Source of the DNA: Marinobacter pelagius
Lineage (GTDB): Bacteria; Pseudomonadota; Gammaproteobacteria; Pseudomonadales; Oleiphilaceae
Assembly: GCF_900114925.1 (NCBI RefSeq)
Contig: NZ_FOUR01000001.1
Coordinates: 496,001 to 560,000 of the forward strand
DNA: 64,000 nucleotides
Direction: 5' to 3'
Shown here: positions 1 through 9,173 of the stretch, piece by piece
Layout of the letters: the number at the start of each line of letters is the position of its first letter
Position numbering within the stretch: the stretch's first letter is position 1
The notes under the pieces: model-generated
What the model saw: the letters and a program-made list of their open reading frames with translations, nothing else
What the model was told of the DNA's origin: nothing
The model's database searches: none
Program-made: the position numbers and the translations under genes

Positions 1-794
1 AGGAGTGCATGGTGGCTGCTAACCGCTGTGCTGCCGACTTCCTACGGCAGCGGGGTGAAGGCCTGTTCATCCAGCACCCGGGCCTGCGCGACGATCGTGC
101 CGAGAATATCCGCAAACTGCTGGAGAGCCACGCGCCGCACCTGGCCGACCTGGATGCCAATTCTGCCGAGGGCTTCAAGGCCCTGATGAAGCAGACCGAG
201 GATCTGGAGGCGGAGGTGCCGGTTAAGGCCATCATCTCCCGTCAGCTGGCGCGGGCCGAATTGCGCTTCGAGGCGGCACCGCACCAGGGCATGGGCCTTG
301 CGGCCTACACCACCTTCACCTCGCCGTTGCGCAAGTTCTCGGACTTTTACGTGCACCGGCTGATCAAGGCCAGCCTCTGGGATACGCCGATCAAGCCATT
401 GAACGCGCAGCAGCTCGAAGCCCTGCAGGCGAGCCAGATCCGCGCGCGCCAGGCCGCCAACTCACTGGAAGCCTGGCTCAAGAGCGACTACGCCAAGTCC
501 CTCAACGAAGAACCCATGGCCGGCACCATCAGCCGGACCGTTCCCTCCGGCTTCTTTGTGCGCCTGGACTGCAACGGCCTCGAAGGCTTTGTCAGCTGCC
601 GGGACCTGGAAGGAAAGTTCAGCTTCGATCCGGTGACCCTGCGCCTGGTGCACAACAAGAACGGCCGCATCTTCCAGCTGGAGCAGCGGGTGAACGTCAC
701 CTTTGCAGGCGTGGATGACGAGTGCCGCCAGATCAACTTCAAGCTGGTGGACGCCGAGGAAATCCAGAACGGTAACGACGAAGCCGGCAGTTAA
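1..794 (+). CDS. RNase II family exoribonuclease, 3' part of gene
   Basis: Partial gene whose 5' part lies left of the window. The frame is open through the first bases and the ATG at 9 follows a Glu-Cys pair, so that ATG is internal. The visible 263 or so residues hold the end of an RNB catalytic domain, with the family block YTTFTSPLRKFSDFYVHRL about 100 residues in, and then an S1-type RNA-binding region (GFFVRL, GLEGFVS) in the last 90 residues. RNase II/RNase R enzymes degrade RNA processively from the 3' end in the cytoplasm. The Arg/Lys-rich SPLRK segment is the usual catalytic-channel signature. The catalytic aspartate cluster would be upstream and cannot be seen. RNase II and RNase R cannot be separated from this fragment. 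The gene converges on the acyltransferase that follows. Confidence 0.88.
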   Translation, partial: ECMVAANRCAADFLRQRGEGLFIQHPGLRDDRAENIRKLLESHAPHLADLDANSAEGFKALMKQTEDLEAEVPVKAIISRQLARAELRFEAAPHQGMGLAAYTTFTSPLRKFSDFYVHRLIKASLWDTPIKPLNAQQLEALQASQIRARQAANSLEAWLKSDYAKSLNEEPMAGTISRTVPSGFFVRLDCNGLEGFVSCRDLEGKFSFDPVTLRLVHNKNGRIFQLEQRVNVTFAGVDDECRQINFKLVDAEEIQNGNDEAGS

Positions 795-807
795 AAACCG
801 CCGGCTT
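781..807. terminator. Short hairpin between convergent genes
   Basis: An 8-bp perfect stem, AAGCCGGC at 781-788 with GCCGGCTT at 800-807, spans the stop of the exoribonuclease gene and reaches the stop of the convergent acyltransferase. No T-run follows on either strand, so this is a weak terminator candidate placed mainly by position. Confidence 0.35.
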
Positions 808-1702
808 ACCGGTCGGCCAGCATCCGCTCCAGCCGCGCGTCCTTCGCCTGCCATAGTTCCGCCAGCCAGTTCTTCACGTTCCGCCGATGTTCGGCATCGG
901 CGGAATAATCCCGACCTTTCAGGTGTTCCGGAATGGTCTTGGTATGGATCTCCATCCGGATGGCCTTCACCTCACCACAGAGGAACTCCCAGAACGTGGG
1001 CGCGCCATCGGGATAGGCAATGGTGAGGTCCACCAGGGTCTCGATGGAATCACCCATGGCATCCAGCACAAAGGCTACACCGCCCGCCTTCGGGGTCAGC
1101 AGGTGTTTGTAGGGTGATTTCTGTTTGTCGTGCTTGGCCTGGGTAAACCGGGTGCCCTCGACAAAGTTCATCACGCTCACCGGGGTGAAGCGGAACTTCT
1201 CGCAAGCGTGGCGGGTGGCCTTGAGGTCCTCACCCCGCTTTTCCGGGTGCTTGATCAGGTATTCCCGGGTGTAGCGCTTCATGAACGGGAAATCCAGGCC
1301 CCACCAGGCCAGGCCGATCACCGGCACCCAGATCAGTTGCTGCTTCAGGAAGAATTTCAGGAACGGTGCCCGCTTGTTGAACACCCGCTGCATGGCCAGG
1401 ATGTCGACCCAGCTCTGATGGTTGCTAAGAACCAGGTACCAGCTTTGGCGCTCCAGCTCCTCGGCACCTTTCACGTCCCAGCGGGTGCCGTGGGTGAGCT
1501 TCATCCAGCCGATGTTGCAGGCCACCCAGGCTTCGGCGATGGCGATGATCCAGCGGGTGCACAGCACGCGAAAACCCTTGATCGGGACGATCAGCTTCAG
1601 GATTGCCGGGATGTACAGCAGGATGCACCAGAACAACGTGTTGATGCCGAGGAGGATGGAATTGAGTACGCCCTTGACCGGGGCCGGGAGGAAACTGAGC
1701 AT
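806..1702 (-). CDS. PlsC-type acyltransferase, YihG-like
   Basis: 298 residues. Membrane lysophospholipid or glycerolipid acyltransferase of the PlsC superfamily, closest in layout to Escherichia coli YihG. An N-terminal hydrophobic stretch (about residues 12-42) anchors it in the inner membrane. The H-x4-D catalytic motif is at residues 95-100 (NHQSWVD) and the substrate-binding EGTR block occurs later as FVEGTRFT. The longest frame begins about 50 residues upstream, but ATG at 1702 is preceded by AGGAA and starts the family-like hydrophobic leader (MLSFLPAPVKG), so I use that start. It converges on the exoribonuclease gene. The exact acyl acceptor cannot be read from sequence. Confidence 0.85.
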   Translation of the reverse strand: MLSFLPAPVKGVLNSILLGINTLFWCILLYIPAILKLIVPIKGFRVLCTRWIIAIAEAWVACNIGWMKLTHGTRWDVKGAEELERQSWYLVLSNHQSWVDILAMQRVFNKRAPFLKFFLKQQLIWVPVIGLAWWGLDFPFMKRYTREYLIKHPEKRGEDLKATRHACEKFRFTPVSVMNFVEGTRFTQAKHDKQKSPYKHLLTPKAGGVAFVLDAMGDSIETLVDLTIAYPDGAPTFWEFLCGEVKAIRMEIHTKTIPEHLKGRDYSADAEHRRNVKNWLAELWQAKDARLERMLADR

Positions 1703-1898
1703 GGCTTTCCTGCTTCTGGTTTTTGTGTCCGATGGCGCCGCATGATAGCAAGGGCCGGCGATAATGGGCAGTGGCCCGATGTGACCGGTTTGCCCGCCAC
1801 GGTGGACGGTTTTGCCATAGGCACCACACGCTCCCGGGGTTAGCCTTGCCACCTGTTTTCTCTAAACTGGTGTGATCAACTGTTCCATGGAAATCCCG

Positions 1899-3050
1899 AT
1901 GCCCAATCCGTTCAAGTCGGTGCTCGACAAAACCTCCGGCCTGACCCGCCAGACCACCATCTATGCCGGCAATGCTTTTGACCGGGTGTTCCGCGCCGCC
2001 AGCCTGGTCCAGGCCGGCCAGACGCCCTTTGAGACACTGCATTCCGACGGTCTGGTCAGCCTGCGCTACTACCCGCCGCTGCAGGAAGATTTCATCGAAC
2101 TGGACGATCTGACCATTCCGGTGGAACGGACCACCCACCGCACACCGATCGTCATCATCCCGCCACTGGCGGTCAACATGCTGATCTATGATCTGTTTCC
2201 CCAGCGCAGTCTGGTCCGTTTCCTGCGCGCCAAGGGTTTCGAGGTCTACCTGATCGACTGGGGTGTGCCGAAGCGCGAACACAGCCACTACAGCCTGCAC
2301 ACCTATGTGGCGGAACTGCTGCCTGACTATCTGAACCGGGTGCGCGAGCACTGTGGTGAGCAGGAGCTGTCCCTGCACGGCTGGAGTATGGGCGGCATGT
2401 TCACCCTGTTCTACTCTGCCCTGAGTCGGGACCAGCATGTGCGCAATGCCATTGTGCTGGGTTCGCCCATCGACAGCCACGCCTCCGGGTTCATGGGGGT
2501 GGCGTCCCAGGCCATTGCCGAGGCGGCCGAGGTGATTCGCAAGCGTACGGGCTTCCGGATCCACAATCTGAAACCGCACTGGTTCCATACCCCCGGCTGG
2601 GCCAATACCCTGGGGTTCAAGCTGACCAATCCGATTGGCAGCGTGATGGGCTACTGGGAGCTGATTGTGCGGCTGGGGGACCGGGAGTTTGTGACCAGTC
2701 ATGCCACGACCTCGGCGTTCCTGGATCGCATGGTGGCGTATCCCGGCGGGATTATTCAGGACACGGTGGTTCGGGTGTGGATCGATAATCAGTTGTCGAA
2801 GGGTGAGATCCAGATCGGTGAGGATATTGCCCGGCTGGAGAACGTGAGTGCCAACTTACTGGCGATTGCCGGTAGTGAGGATACGATGGTGACGCCGGGG
2901 GCGGCCAAGCGGGTGATGGATCATGTGAGTTCCGGGGACAAGACATTTCGGGTGGTGCCTGGGGGGCATATGGGGATTCTGGCGGGGAGCAAAGCGCCCA
3001 AGGAGAGCTGGTTGGAGATGGCCGAGTGGCTTGCTTTGCGGTCTGACTAG
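1899..3050 (+). CDS. Alpha/beta hydrolase of the PhaC (PHA synthase) family
   Basis: 383 residues from the ATG at 1899, which has GGAAAT just upstream; GTG 1872 and ATG 1887 are in-frame alternatives with poorer ribosome sites. The protein has the PhaC-family fold markers: LIDWG (about 118-122), a nucleophile elbow GWSMGG with Ser163, an Asp-containing strand (AGSEDTMV) and a C-terminal PGGHMG histidine. True PHA synthases use cysteine in the elbow (G-x-C-x-G). Here the nucleophile is serine, so hydrolase or acyltransferase activity is more likely than polyester synthesis. It lacks the long N-terminal domain of class I synthases. Its 3' end faces the first palindromic repeat. Confidence 0.78.
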   Translation: MPNPFKSVLDKTSGLTRQTTIYAGNAFDRVFRAASLVQAGQTPFETLHSDGLVSLRYYPPLQEDFIELDDLTIPVERTTHRTPIVIIPPLAVNMLIYDLFPQRSLVRFLRAKGFEVYLIDWGVPKREHSHYSLHTYVAELLPDYLNRVREHCGEQELSLHGWSMGGMFTLFYSALSRDQHVRNAIVLGSPIDSHASGFMGVASQAIAEAAEVIRKRTGFRIHNLKPHWFHTPGWANTLGFKLTNPIGSVMGYWELIVRLGDREFVTSHATTSAFLDRMVAYPGGIIQDTVVRVWIDNQLSKGEIQIGEDIARLENVSANLLAIAGSEDTMVTPGAAKRVMDHVSSGDKTFRVVPGGHMGILAGSKAPKESWLEMAEWLALRSD

Positions 3051-3102
3051 CATTTCAGCCTTTCAGGATTTCAAGGTTTCGACTCTGTGCATGGCGGCGG
3101 AT

Positions 3103-3203
3103 GTTGGGTAGGGCTGTCCAAAACCCGCTCCTTCGGCACGTCCATGTGACGCTTGAGCTCCGCCATCCATGGCTCCGCACAGTTTTGGACAGCCCTACCC
3201 AAC
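3103..3203 (+). repeat. Palindromic intergenic repeat, copy 1
   Basis: Arms 3103-3124 and 3182-3203 are a perfect 22-bp inverted repeat (GTTGGGTAGGGCTGTCCAAA at the left end). With two mismatches the stem extends outward to about 3093 and 3213. The 57-bp interior holds the shared core block CCATCCATGGCTCCGCACAG and a CACGTCCATGTG hairpin. It lies between two convergent genes (PhaC-like and haloacid dehalogenase). Confidence 0.9.
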
Positions 3204-3220
3204 AACCGCCTCCGCTAACT

Positions 3221-3892
3221 TTAGAGGCTTGCCAGTGTCGAAGGCAGCTCTGAGAGGCTGCTGATTACTGCAGAGGGTTTAATGCCCCAGTCTTCAAAGA
3301 TCTTATTACCATCCCTTTGCACCCAGATCGCCATTAACCCCGCAGCTCTGGCACCAATGACATCCCACGCATTACTCGACACCAAGCACAGCGGCTGGTC
3401 CCAAGCGCCTGTCGCCCGCCTTGCGTAGGTGTATACCGCCGGGTCGGGTTTGAAGCTCTTGATATCGTCGACCGATACCAGGTCGTCGAACTGGTCCAGT
3501 AGGTTATTGTGCCCCAGCACCTTCTCCAGTGCCGGGTAACTGCCGTTGGAGAACGCAAACAGCGGGTATTTTCCCTTAAGCGCCTGAAGCGCGGGCAGGG
3601 AATCCTCGAACGCGGGTAATGCGAGGTAGGCGGCCATCAGTTCGTCTTCCCGGTCCTGGGACAGTTCCAGTTTTCGGGTGGCCATGGCGTAGCGCAGGGC
3701 CTGGCGGGTGCAAACGCCGAAATCTTCGTAGGCTTTCATCAGGCCTTTGCGGAACGAGAACTCCAGCTGTTTCTCGCGCCAGAGGGCGGCTACCGATTCG
3801 GCCTGGTCGCCGGCGTCCTGCCGTAACAGGTCGGACATGCCCATGGGGTCCACCAGGGTGCCGTAGACATCGAACGCCAGATGCATGGTCAT
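3221..3892 (-). CDS. Haloacid dehalogenase, type II
   Basis: 224 residues, the normal size of L-2-haloacid dehalogenases. Cytoplasmic HAD enzyme expected to hydrolyse 2-haloalkanoic acids. The nucleophile is Asp8 in FDVYGTLVD. The other motifs are in order: FSNGS in the middle, Lys in KSFKPDPAVY, and SSNAWDVIGA near residue 170, the pattern that separates type II dehalogenases from general HAD phosphatases. ATG at 3892 has GAGG eight bases upstream; the longer frame extends into the divergent promoter region. Transcribed divergently from a LysR regulator 131 bp away, which probably controls it. Substrate is inferred from family only. Confidence 0.85.
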   Translation of the reverse strand: MTMHLAFDVYGTLVDPMGMSDLLRQDAGDQAESVAALWREKQLEFSFRKGLMKAYEDFGVCTRQALRYAMATRKLELSQDREDELMAAYLALPAFEDSLPALQALKGKYPLFAFSNGSYPALEKVLGHNNLLDQFDDLVSVDDIKSFKPDPAVYTYARRATGAWDQPLCLVSSNAWDVIGARAAGLMAIWVQRDGNKIFEDWGIKPSAVISSLSELPSTLASL

Positions 3893-4023
3893 AGAATGAG
3901 CCTCGTTTCGTGTAGTTGTCTTGTCCGTTACGACTAACCGTACTACAGAAGTCCCACATTTTTGAATAAACACTCAAAGCGCAGAGATGGCCGACCATCC
4001 GGGCACAGGTTACACTGCCATTC

Positions 4024-4935
4024 ATGAACCCGATTGATACATTGAACCTGGATTTTCGCGCGCTCAGTACCTTCCTCGCCGTTCTGGACGAGGGCAGTGT
4101 GTCGCGGGCTGCCCTTCGGCTGGGCGTGACCCAGTCGGCGGTCAGTCATACGCTGGAGCGACTCCGGCAGGGGCTGGGGGATCCGCTGTTCGTGAAGTCC
4201 GGCCGGGGTATCGTGCCGACCCGCTATGCCCTGCAGGCGGGGCCGCATATTCGGCAGATCCTGGACGATCTTCACTCACTCTCCGCCGGCCCTCCGTTCA
4301 GCCCGGCCACGGCCGAGTTTACGTTCACCATTGCCGCCAATGATTACCAGAGGGATCTGCTGCTTCCGGGCCTTGTTAAAATCCTGCGTAGGGAAGCACC
4401 GGGGATCAGCCTTCAGGTGATTCCGTCCGGGATTCCGAGTGCTGACATGCTGCGCAAGGATGTGTGCGACCTGATTATTTCCCCCCACCCGCCGGAAGCT
4501 ACGGACATCATGCAGCGTGGGCTGATGGCCGATCGCATGGTGGTGTTCTATGACCCTTCCCATCGCGAGCCACCCAATGATCTGTCGGACTACCTCAAGG
4601 CCGATCACATCGCCCTGCTCTTCGCCACCGGCGAAAAACCCAGTCTTGATATCTCGATCTCGGCTCGGGGTCTCACGCGGCGCAACGTGGTTACGGTCTC
4701 CAACTTCTCCGGGCTCCCCGAGTTCCTCCGGGGCACCGATATGCTGGCAACGGCACCGGAGCGGATGAGCAAGCACCTGATGCGGGATTTTGCCTGGGTG
4801 CCGCTGCCCTTCGATTTCAAGCCCTTCACGCTGCTGATGCTCTGGCATCGCCGCAACCAGAACGATCCGGCCCATAAGTGGTTAAGAAATCAGGTGAACG
4901 CGGTTGCAGCCACCATGAACAGGCTTGACGGCTAA
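4024..4935 (+). CDS. LysR-family transcriptional regulator
   Basis: 303 residues. The N-terminal winged helix-turn-helix (about residues 12-70) has the standard LysR sequence, with LGVTQSAVSHTLERLRQGLG in the recognition region and then DPLFVKSGRG. The rest is the periplasmic-binding-like effector domain. It is divergent from the haloacid dehalogenase gene; that arrangement normally means the regulator controls its neighbour and itself, here inferred. The ligand is unknown. Downstream lie palindromic repeat copy 2 and a drug transporter. Confidence 0.9.
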   Translation: MNPIDTLNLDFRALSTFLAVLDEGSVSRAALRLGVTQSAVSHTLERLRQGLGDPLFVKSGRGIVPTRYALQAGPHIRQILDDLHSLSAGPPFSPATAEFTFTIAANDYQRDLLLPGLVKILRREAPGISLQVIPSGIPSADMLRKDVCDLIISPHPPEATDIMQRGLMADRMVVFYDPSHREPPNDLSDYLKADHIALLFATGEKPSLDISISARGLTRRNVVTVSNFSGLPEFLRGTDMLATAPERMSKHLMRDFAWVPLPFDFKPFTLLMLWHRRNQNDPAHKWLRNQVNAVAATMNRLDG

Positions 4936-5023
4936 TCAATTAGTTTTGTTCATATATCCTATGAACGATAGCCCCGTTATCTTTCGCCTCCTTCCACCCT
5001 AGACTTCCAACACGTAGTAGGTC

Positions 5024-5137
5024 GGCCAGGTTGGGATAGCCTTTCCGAAACACGCTCCTTGCGGCACGTCCATGTGACGCTTGAGCTCCGCCATCCATGG
5101 CTCCGCACAGTTTCGGAAAGGCTATCCCAACCCGGCC
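5024..5137 (+). repeat. Palindromic intergenic repeat, copy 2
   Basis: Arms 5024-5051 and 5110-5137 pair over 28 positions with a single mismatch. The arm sequence (TTGGGATAGCCTTTCCGAAA inside it) differs from copy 1, yet each change is matched on the opposite arm. The interior of 58 bp is nearly identical to copy 1 and in the same orientation. It lies between two genes on the plus strand. Confidence 0.9.
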
Positions 5138-5171
5138 TGTCGAACTCTTTTGATAACGCAACAGGACCACG

Positions 5172-6392
5172 ATGCTCACACTCACCAGTGTCTGGACAAC
5201 GATTTTATTGGCAGCGGCCGTCGCCCTGGGTCCCCTGGCGACGGACATGTACCTGCCTGCGATGCCGCAAATCGGCAGCGACTTCGGTACCGGCACTGAC
5301 CAGGTCCAGTTGACGCTGAGCCTCTACCTGGCGGGCTTTGCCATCGCACAGCTGATCTGTGGCCCGCTGGCCGACCGGTTTGGTCGCAAGCCGATCATGA
5401 TTGGCGGCTTTGTCCTGTTTGCACTGGCCAGCCTGGGCTGTGCCCTGGCCACCAACATCGAAACCCTCCAGGTCTGCCGCTTCCTCCAGGCTCTGGGCGG
5501 TTCCGCCGGGCCGGTTCTTGGCCGTGCCGCCATCCGGGACATCTACACCCCGCGCGAAGCGGCAAAAATCCTCGCCATCCTGGCCAGCATCATGGCCGTG
5601 GCGCCGGCGGTTGCTCCGACCATCGGCGGCGTACTGGTAACCGGCCTGGGCTGGTCGTCCATCTTCATCGCGCTCGGCGCCTACGCCCTGATCATGGCCG
5701 TGGTCGTTGCCTACGGCATTCCTGAACCCATGCGCCCGGAGTATCGCCAGCCGCTCAAGCCCTGCGCCCTGCTCAAGAACTATCGTCGCATCATCACGGA
5801 TGTCAGCTTTCTGGGCTACTCGCTCACCAATGCAGCTATCTTTGCCGGACTGTTCGCCTTCCTGTCCGGATCTTCTTTCGTGCTGATCGATTTCCTCGGA
5901 GTCGCTCCCCGGCACTTCGGCCTCTACGCGGCCTGCGTGGTCGCCGGCTTCATCATCGGCAACCTCACCGCCGTGCGCCTCGGCCGCAACCTCAATACCG
6001 ATCAGATTCTCGTCCGTGGACTGATGGTCGCCGTTGCGGGCGGGGCCACTATGGCCATCCTGGCCTACCAGGAAATCTACAACGTCTGGGCCGTCATCCT
6101 GCCCCAGGCCCTGTTCATGATCGGCACCGGCATGGTCCTCCCCCAGACCATGGCTGGCGCCCTGGCCAACTTCCCCACCATGGCCGGCTCCGCCTCCGCC
6201 CTGTTCGGCTTCATCCAGATGGCCCTCGCCGCCGTAGCCGGAGGCCTCGTCGGCCACTTCCACGACGGCACCTCCCTGGTCATGGCCAGCATCATCGCCG
6301 TATGCGCCGCCATCGCAATGGCCTGCTACCTGATCCTGGTCCAACGCCACCCGGCTCCCGGCTTCGAGCCGCAGGGTGCATCCAGCCGATAG
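5172..6392 (+). CDS. Bcr/CflA-type MFS drug efflux transporter
   Basis: 406 residues, 12 predicted membrane helices. Inner-membrane proton-driven exporter of the DHA1 Bcr/CflA group. The start of helix 1 shows the subgroup signature PLATDMYLPAMPQI. The MFS loop 2-3 motif appears as GPLADRFGRKP, and PVLGRAAIRD marks helix 4-5 of drug antiporters. ATG at 5172 is preceded by CAGGA. The upstream palindromic repeat ends 35 bp before the start, so this leader may carry a long RNA hairpin. Substrates cannot be read from the sequence. Confidence 0.9.
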   Translation: MLTLTSVWTTILLAAAVALGPLATDMYLPAMPQIGSDFGTGTDQVQLTLSLYLAGFAIAQLICGPLADRFGRKPIMIGGFVLFALASLGCALATNIETLQVCRFLQALGGSAGPVLGRAAIRDIYTPREAAKILAILASIMAVAPAVAPTIGGVLVTGLGWSSIFIALGAYALIMAVVVAYGIPEPMRPEYRQPLKPCALLKNYRRIITDVSFLGYSLTNAAIFAGLFAFLSGSSFVLIDFLGVAPRHFGLYAACVVAGFIIGNLTAVRLGRNLNTDQILVRGLMVAVAGGATMAILAYQEIYNVWAVILPQALFMIGTGMVLPQTMAGALANFPTMAGSASALFGFIQMALAAVAGGLVGHFHDGTSLVMASIIAVCAAIAMACYLILVQRHPAPGFEPQGASSR

Positions 6393-6428
6393 TGGTCTGG
6401 TCTGATTGAATCCACCTCGGTGGTTGGA

Positions 6429-6541
6429 GTCCGGGTAGGGGCCTGCTTTCCAAAACTGTGCGGAGCCAAGGATGGCGGAGCTCAAGCGTCACAGGGACGT
6501 GCCGCAGGAGCGGGTTTTGGAAAGCAGGCCCCTGCCCGGAC
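6429..6541 (-). repeat. Palindromic intergenic repeat, copy 3 (inverted)
   Basis: Arms 6429-6456 and 6514-6541 pair over 28 positions with one G-U-type pair. The core runs in the opposite orientation to copies 1, 2 and 4. It lies between the Bcr/CflA gene and tpx, both on the plus strand. Confidence 0.9.
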
Positions 6542-6644
6542 CGGCACCCAACCAGAACAGCGATAATGACAATCAAAGTCATCCAAACTAGTCTGGGAAG
6601 AGTAGATCAGTAAAACCCCAAACCGGACTCAACAAGGAGCCAAA

Positions 6645-7142
6645 ATGAGCAAAGTCACCCTGGACGGCAACCCCATCGAACTGAGCGGCAAATTCCCCCA
6701 ACCGGGCGACAACGCTCCCCCCTTCACCCTGACCAACAGCGGCCTGGAAGAAGTCAAACTCGACAACTGGGCGGGCAAGCGCAAGATCCTGAACATCATC
6801 CCCAGCATCGACACCGGTGTCTGCGCCGCCTCCACCCGCAAATTCAACGAGAAGGCCGGCAACCTGGACAACACCGTGGTGCTGGTGGTCTCCGCCGACC
6901 TGCCCTTCGCCGCCTCACGCTTCTGCGGCGCCGAAGGCCTGAAAGATGTGGAAACCCTGTCCACCTTCCGTAACTACGCGTTCCAGCAGGACTACGGCGT
7001 CGCCATCCAGGATGGCCCGCTGGCCGGCCTGTGTGCCCGTGCCGTTGTGGTGCTGGACGAGAACAACAAGGTGCTGCACAGCGAGCTGGTGAACGAAATC
7101 AAGAACGAGCCGGATTACGACGCCGCCCTGAACGCACTCTGA
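6645..7142 (+). CDS. tpx: Thiol peroxidase (atypical 2-Cys peroxiredoxin)
   Basis: 165 residues, full length for Tpx. Reduces hydrogen and alkyl peroxides using thioredoxin. The peroxidatic cysteine is Cys60 in [13 protein letters not shown], with the upstream PSIDT strand. The resolving cysteine is Cys94 in SRFCGAEGL, and the spacing is exactly that of the Tpx subfamily, whose intramolecular disulfide forms between these two. A strong AAGGAGCC ribosome site precedes ATG 6645. Escherichia coli Tpx is periplasm-associated, but no signal peptide is visible here, so a cytoplasmic place is likely. It stands alone between a palindromic repeat and a MATE gene. Confidence 0.97.
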   Translation: MSKVTLDGNPIELSGKFPQPGDNAPPFTLTNSGLEEVKLDNWAGKRKILNIIPSIDTGVCAASTRKFNEKAGNLDNTVVLVVSADLPFAASRFCGAEGLKDVETLSTFRNYAFQQDYGVAIQDGPLAGLCARAVVVLDENNKVLHSELVNEIKNEPDYDAALNAL

Positions 7143-7151
7143 TACCCTCCC

Positions 7152-7189
7152 GATCGGCTGCCGGGGCGTTCAGGCTCCGACAGCCGATC
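7152..7189 (+). terminator. Hairpin downstream of tpx
   Basis: GATCGGCTG at 7152-7160 pairs perfectly with CAGCCGATC at 7181-7189, 10 bp after the tpx stop codon, with a further short GGGGC/GCTCC pairing inside the loop. There is no strong T-run after it, so it may be a weak terminator or an RNA-stabilising stem. Confidence 0.4.
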
Positions 7190-7241
7190 TGCGTTATACT
7201 CTCCAGCCTTTTCACCCACTCCCGATACCACGCAGGCTGTT

Positions 7242-8573
7242 TTGAACCAGACATCCGAAAACGCGAGCCTCGGCCGCCAGCTCTATGACATGACCTGGCC
7301 CATGCTGTTCGGCGTCCTGTCCCTGATGACCTTCCATCTGGCCGACAGTGCCTTCGTGGGTCAGCTCGGGCGCGATCCGCTGGCCGCACTGGGTTTTACG
7401 GTGCCGATGCAGCAGCTGGTGAGTGGCATGTATGTGGGTCTTGGCATTGCCACCACCGCCATCATCTCCCGCACCCTGGGCCAGGGCGACGAACTCCGGG
7501 CCCAGCGTCTGGGCGGGCTGGTCGTCACCATCGGTGCCAGTCTGGCGCTGATCCTGTGCCTGTCGGTATGGCTGCTGCAGACCGTAATCCTCGATCTGCT
7601 GGGGGCCGAAACGTCGCTGCGCCCGGTAATCCGGGAGTACTGGGCGCCCTGGCTGGTGTCGGCATGGACCGGGGCCATGCTGTATTTCGGTTACGCGGTG
7701 TGCCGTTCCAATGGCGATACCAAGCTGCCGGGCTACATGATGATTGCCACCAGCCTGATCAACATCGCCCTCGACCCGCTGTACATTTTTGTTTTCGGCT
7801 GGGGTCTGCCGGGTGCGGCCTGGGCCACCATTACCGCGTTCGGGCTGGGCGCGCTGGTTATATACCCGGCCCTGATTCGCCGCCAATGGCTCCGCTTTGA
7901 CCTGCTCCAGCTGAAACTGACCCAGGCCCTACGTCAGCTTGGCAGCATCATGGCACCGGCCATGGTCAGCCAGCTGATGCCGCCAGTCTCGGCCATGCTG
8001 GCCACGGCGCTGGTGGCCGGTTTCGGTTCGGCGGCGGTGGCCGCCTGGGGTCTGGGTACCCGTCTGGAGTTCTTCTCGATCGTGGTGGTGCTGGCCCTGA
8101 CCATGTCCATGCCGCCAATGATCGGGCGCCTGCTGGGCGCCGGCGAAGTGGAAACCATCCGCCGACTGGTGCGCATTGCCGTGCGGTTTATCGTGGTCTG
8201 GCAGCTGGCTCTGGCGCTGATCTGGCTGGCCGCATCAGGCCTGGTTTCGACCCTGTTCACCCGGGATGCGGATGTGCAGGAGATCCTGGTGAACTATCTG
8301 TTGCGGGTGCCGCTGAGTTACAGCGGGCTGGGGGTGTGTATGCTGATGGTCTCGGTGAACAATGCCCTCGGGCTGCCCATGCGCGCTCTGCTGATTTCCA
8401 CCCTGCGGCTGTTTGCCTGGTACCTGCCGATGCTTTGGCTAGGCTCGCAGATCTCAGGACTCACCGGGCTGATGTCAGGAGCGCTGGTGGGCAACCTGCT
8501 GGCCGGCACCACCGCCTATCTCCTGTACCGCCAGGGCATGACCCATCTCCGCCAGCAGGAGGCGCCCGCCTGA
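7242..8573 (+). CDS. MATE family efflux transporter
   Basis: 443 residues with about 12 hydrophobic helices in two homologous halves, the MATE architecture. Exports organic cations or toxic metabolites using an ion gradient in the inner membrane. The first half begins YDMTWPMLFGVLSLMTFHLA and carries the typical helix-1/2 FVGQLG segment; the second half repeats the fold from about residue 230. Translation appears to start at TTG 7242, because the next in-frame ATG (near 7290) would cut into helix 1. It lies between tpx and a convergent thioesterase gene. The NorM and DinF subgroups were not resolved. Confidence 0.88.
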   Translation: MNQTSENASLGRQLYDMTWPMLFGVLSLMTFHLADSAFVGQLGRDPLAALGFTVPMQQLVSGMYVGLGIATTAIISRTLGQGDELRAQRLGGLVVTIGASLALILCLSVWLLQTVILDLLGAETSLRPVIREYWAPWLVSAWTGAMLYFGYAVCRSNGDTKLPGYMMIATSLINIALDPLYIFVFGWGLPGAAWATITAFGLGALVIYPALIRRQWLRFDLLQLKLTQALRQLGSIMAPAMVSQLMPPVSAMLATALVAGFGSAAVAAWGLGTRLEFFSIVVVLALTMSMPPMIGRLLGAGEVETIRRLVRIAVRFIVVWQLALALIWLAASGLVSTLFTRDADVQEILVNYLLRVPLSYSGLGVCMLMVSVNNALGLPMRALLISTLRLFAWYLPMLWLGSQISGLTGLMSGALVGNLLAGTTAYLLYRQGMTHLRQQEAPA

Positions 8574-8600
8574 TTGCGGGCACCCGCTGGAGGGACTCGC

Positions 8601-9047
8601 TCAGGAATCCCCTGATTCACTGCCGGCGAAGCGTGAGCGGAAGCTGTCGGGCATCGGGGCCACTTGTCGGCGCTGGTAGTCGAAGAATACGAAGCCGTAC
8701 TTGGCGAGCGCCACGGGCTGGCCGCCGTCGGCCTTGGTGACCCGGAATACGAAATCGCCGCCGTATTTGTTGAAGTCCATCAGGCCGACTTCGAAGCGCA
8801 GCATGTCCGGGTAGAAGGACTCGGACTGGTACATGGTGGCGAGGTCGGTAATGATGATGCCGATGTCCTGCCGGTCGCTTTCTTCGACGCCGTATTCCAC
8901 CAGAAACTGGGCCCGGGCTTCGGACAGCATGGAGATGAGGGCGTCGTTGCCGAGGTGGTTGGCGCCGTTGATGTCGGTGATGCGGACGGGCATTCTGGTT
9001 TCGAAGACGAAGGCGTCGTCCGGGAAGGAGAGTTTGATTCGGGCCAC
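8601..9047 (-). CDS. Acyl-CoA thioesterase-like hotdog protein
   Basis: 148 residues, one hotdog domain of the 4HBT type. The N-terminal strand and helix segment RITDINGANHLGNDALI corresponds to the substrate and catalytic region of YbgC/FcbC-like thioesterases, with Asn-His-x-x-Asn in place of the commoner Asp-x-x-Gly-H pattern. The later FVFFDYQRR is the central beta strand. It should hydrolyse acyl-CoA thioesters in the cytoplasm. The start is GTG 9047 with AGGTGA seven bases upstream. The divergent neighbour is the NUDIX/MBL fusion, with palindromic repeat copy 4 between them. Confidence 0.75.
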   Translation of the reverse strand: MARIKLSFPDDAFVFETRMPVRITDINGANHLGNDALISMLSEARAQFLVEYGVEESDRQDIGIIITDLATMYQSESFYPDMLRFEVGLMDFNKYGGDFVFRVTKADGGQPVALAKYGFVFFDYQRRQVAPMPDSFRSRFAGSESGDS

Positions 9048-9173
9048 GGTTGGTCACCTGTCTGGATGCGGGTTGCTGTTGTCGCGAATCATACGCTCTT
9101 GGGTTTTACTGTTCACCCTATGGCAAATTCAGTTATCTTGCTTCTGATCCCTGCGCCTTGAGTTCGGGGGAGC

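Noticed and set aside
5205..6485. 426-residue frame on the minus strand opposite the Bcr/CflA gene
   Set aside because: Shadow frame in GC-rich DNA; its product is a Gly/Asp/Gln-rich sequence with no domain and the opposite frame is a clear MFS transporter.
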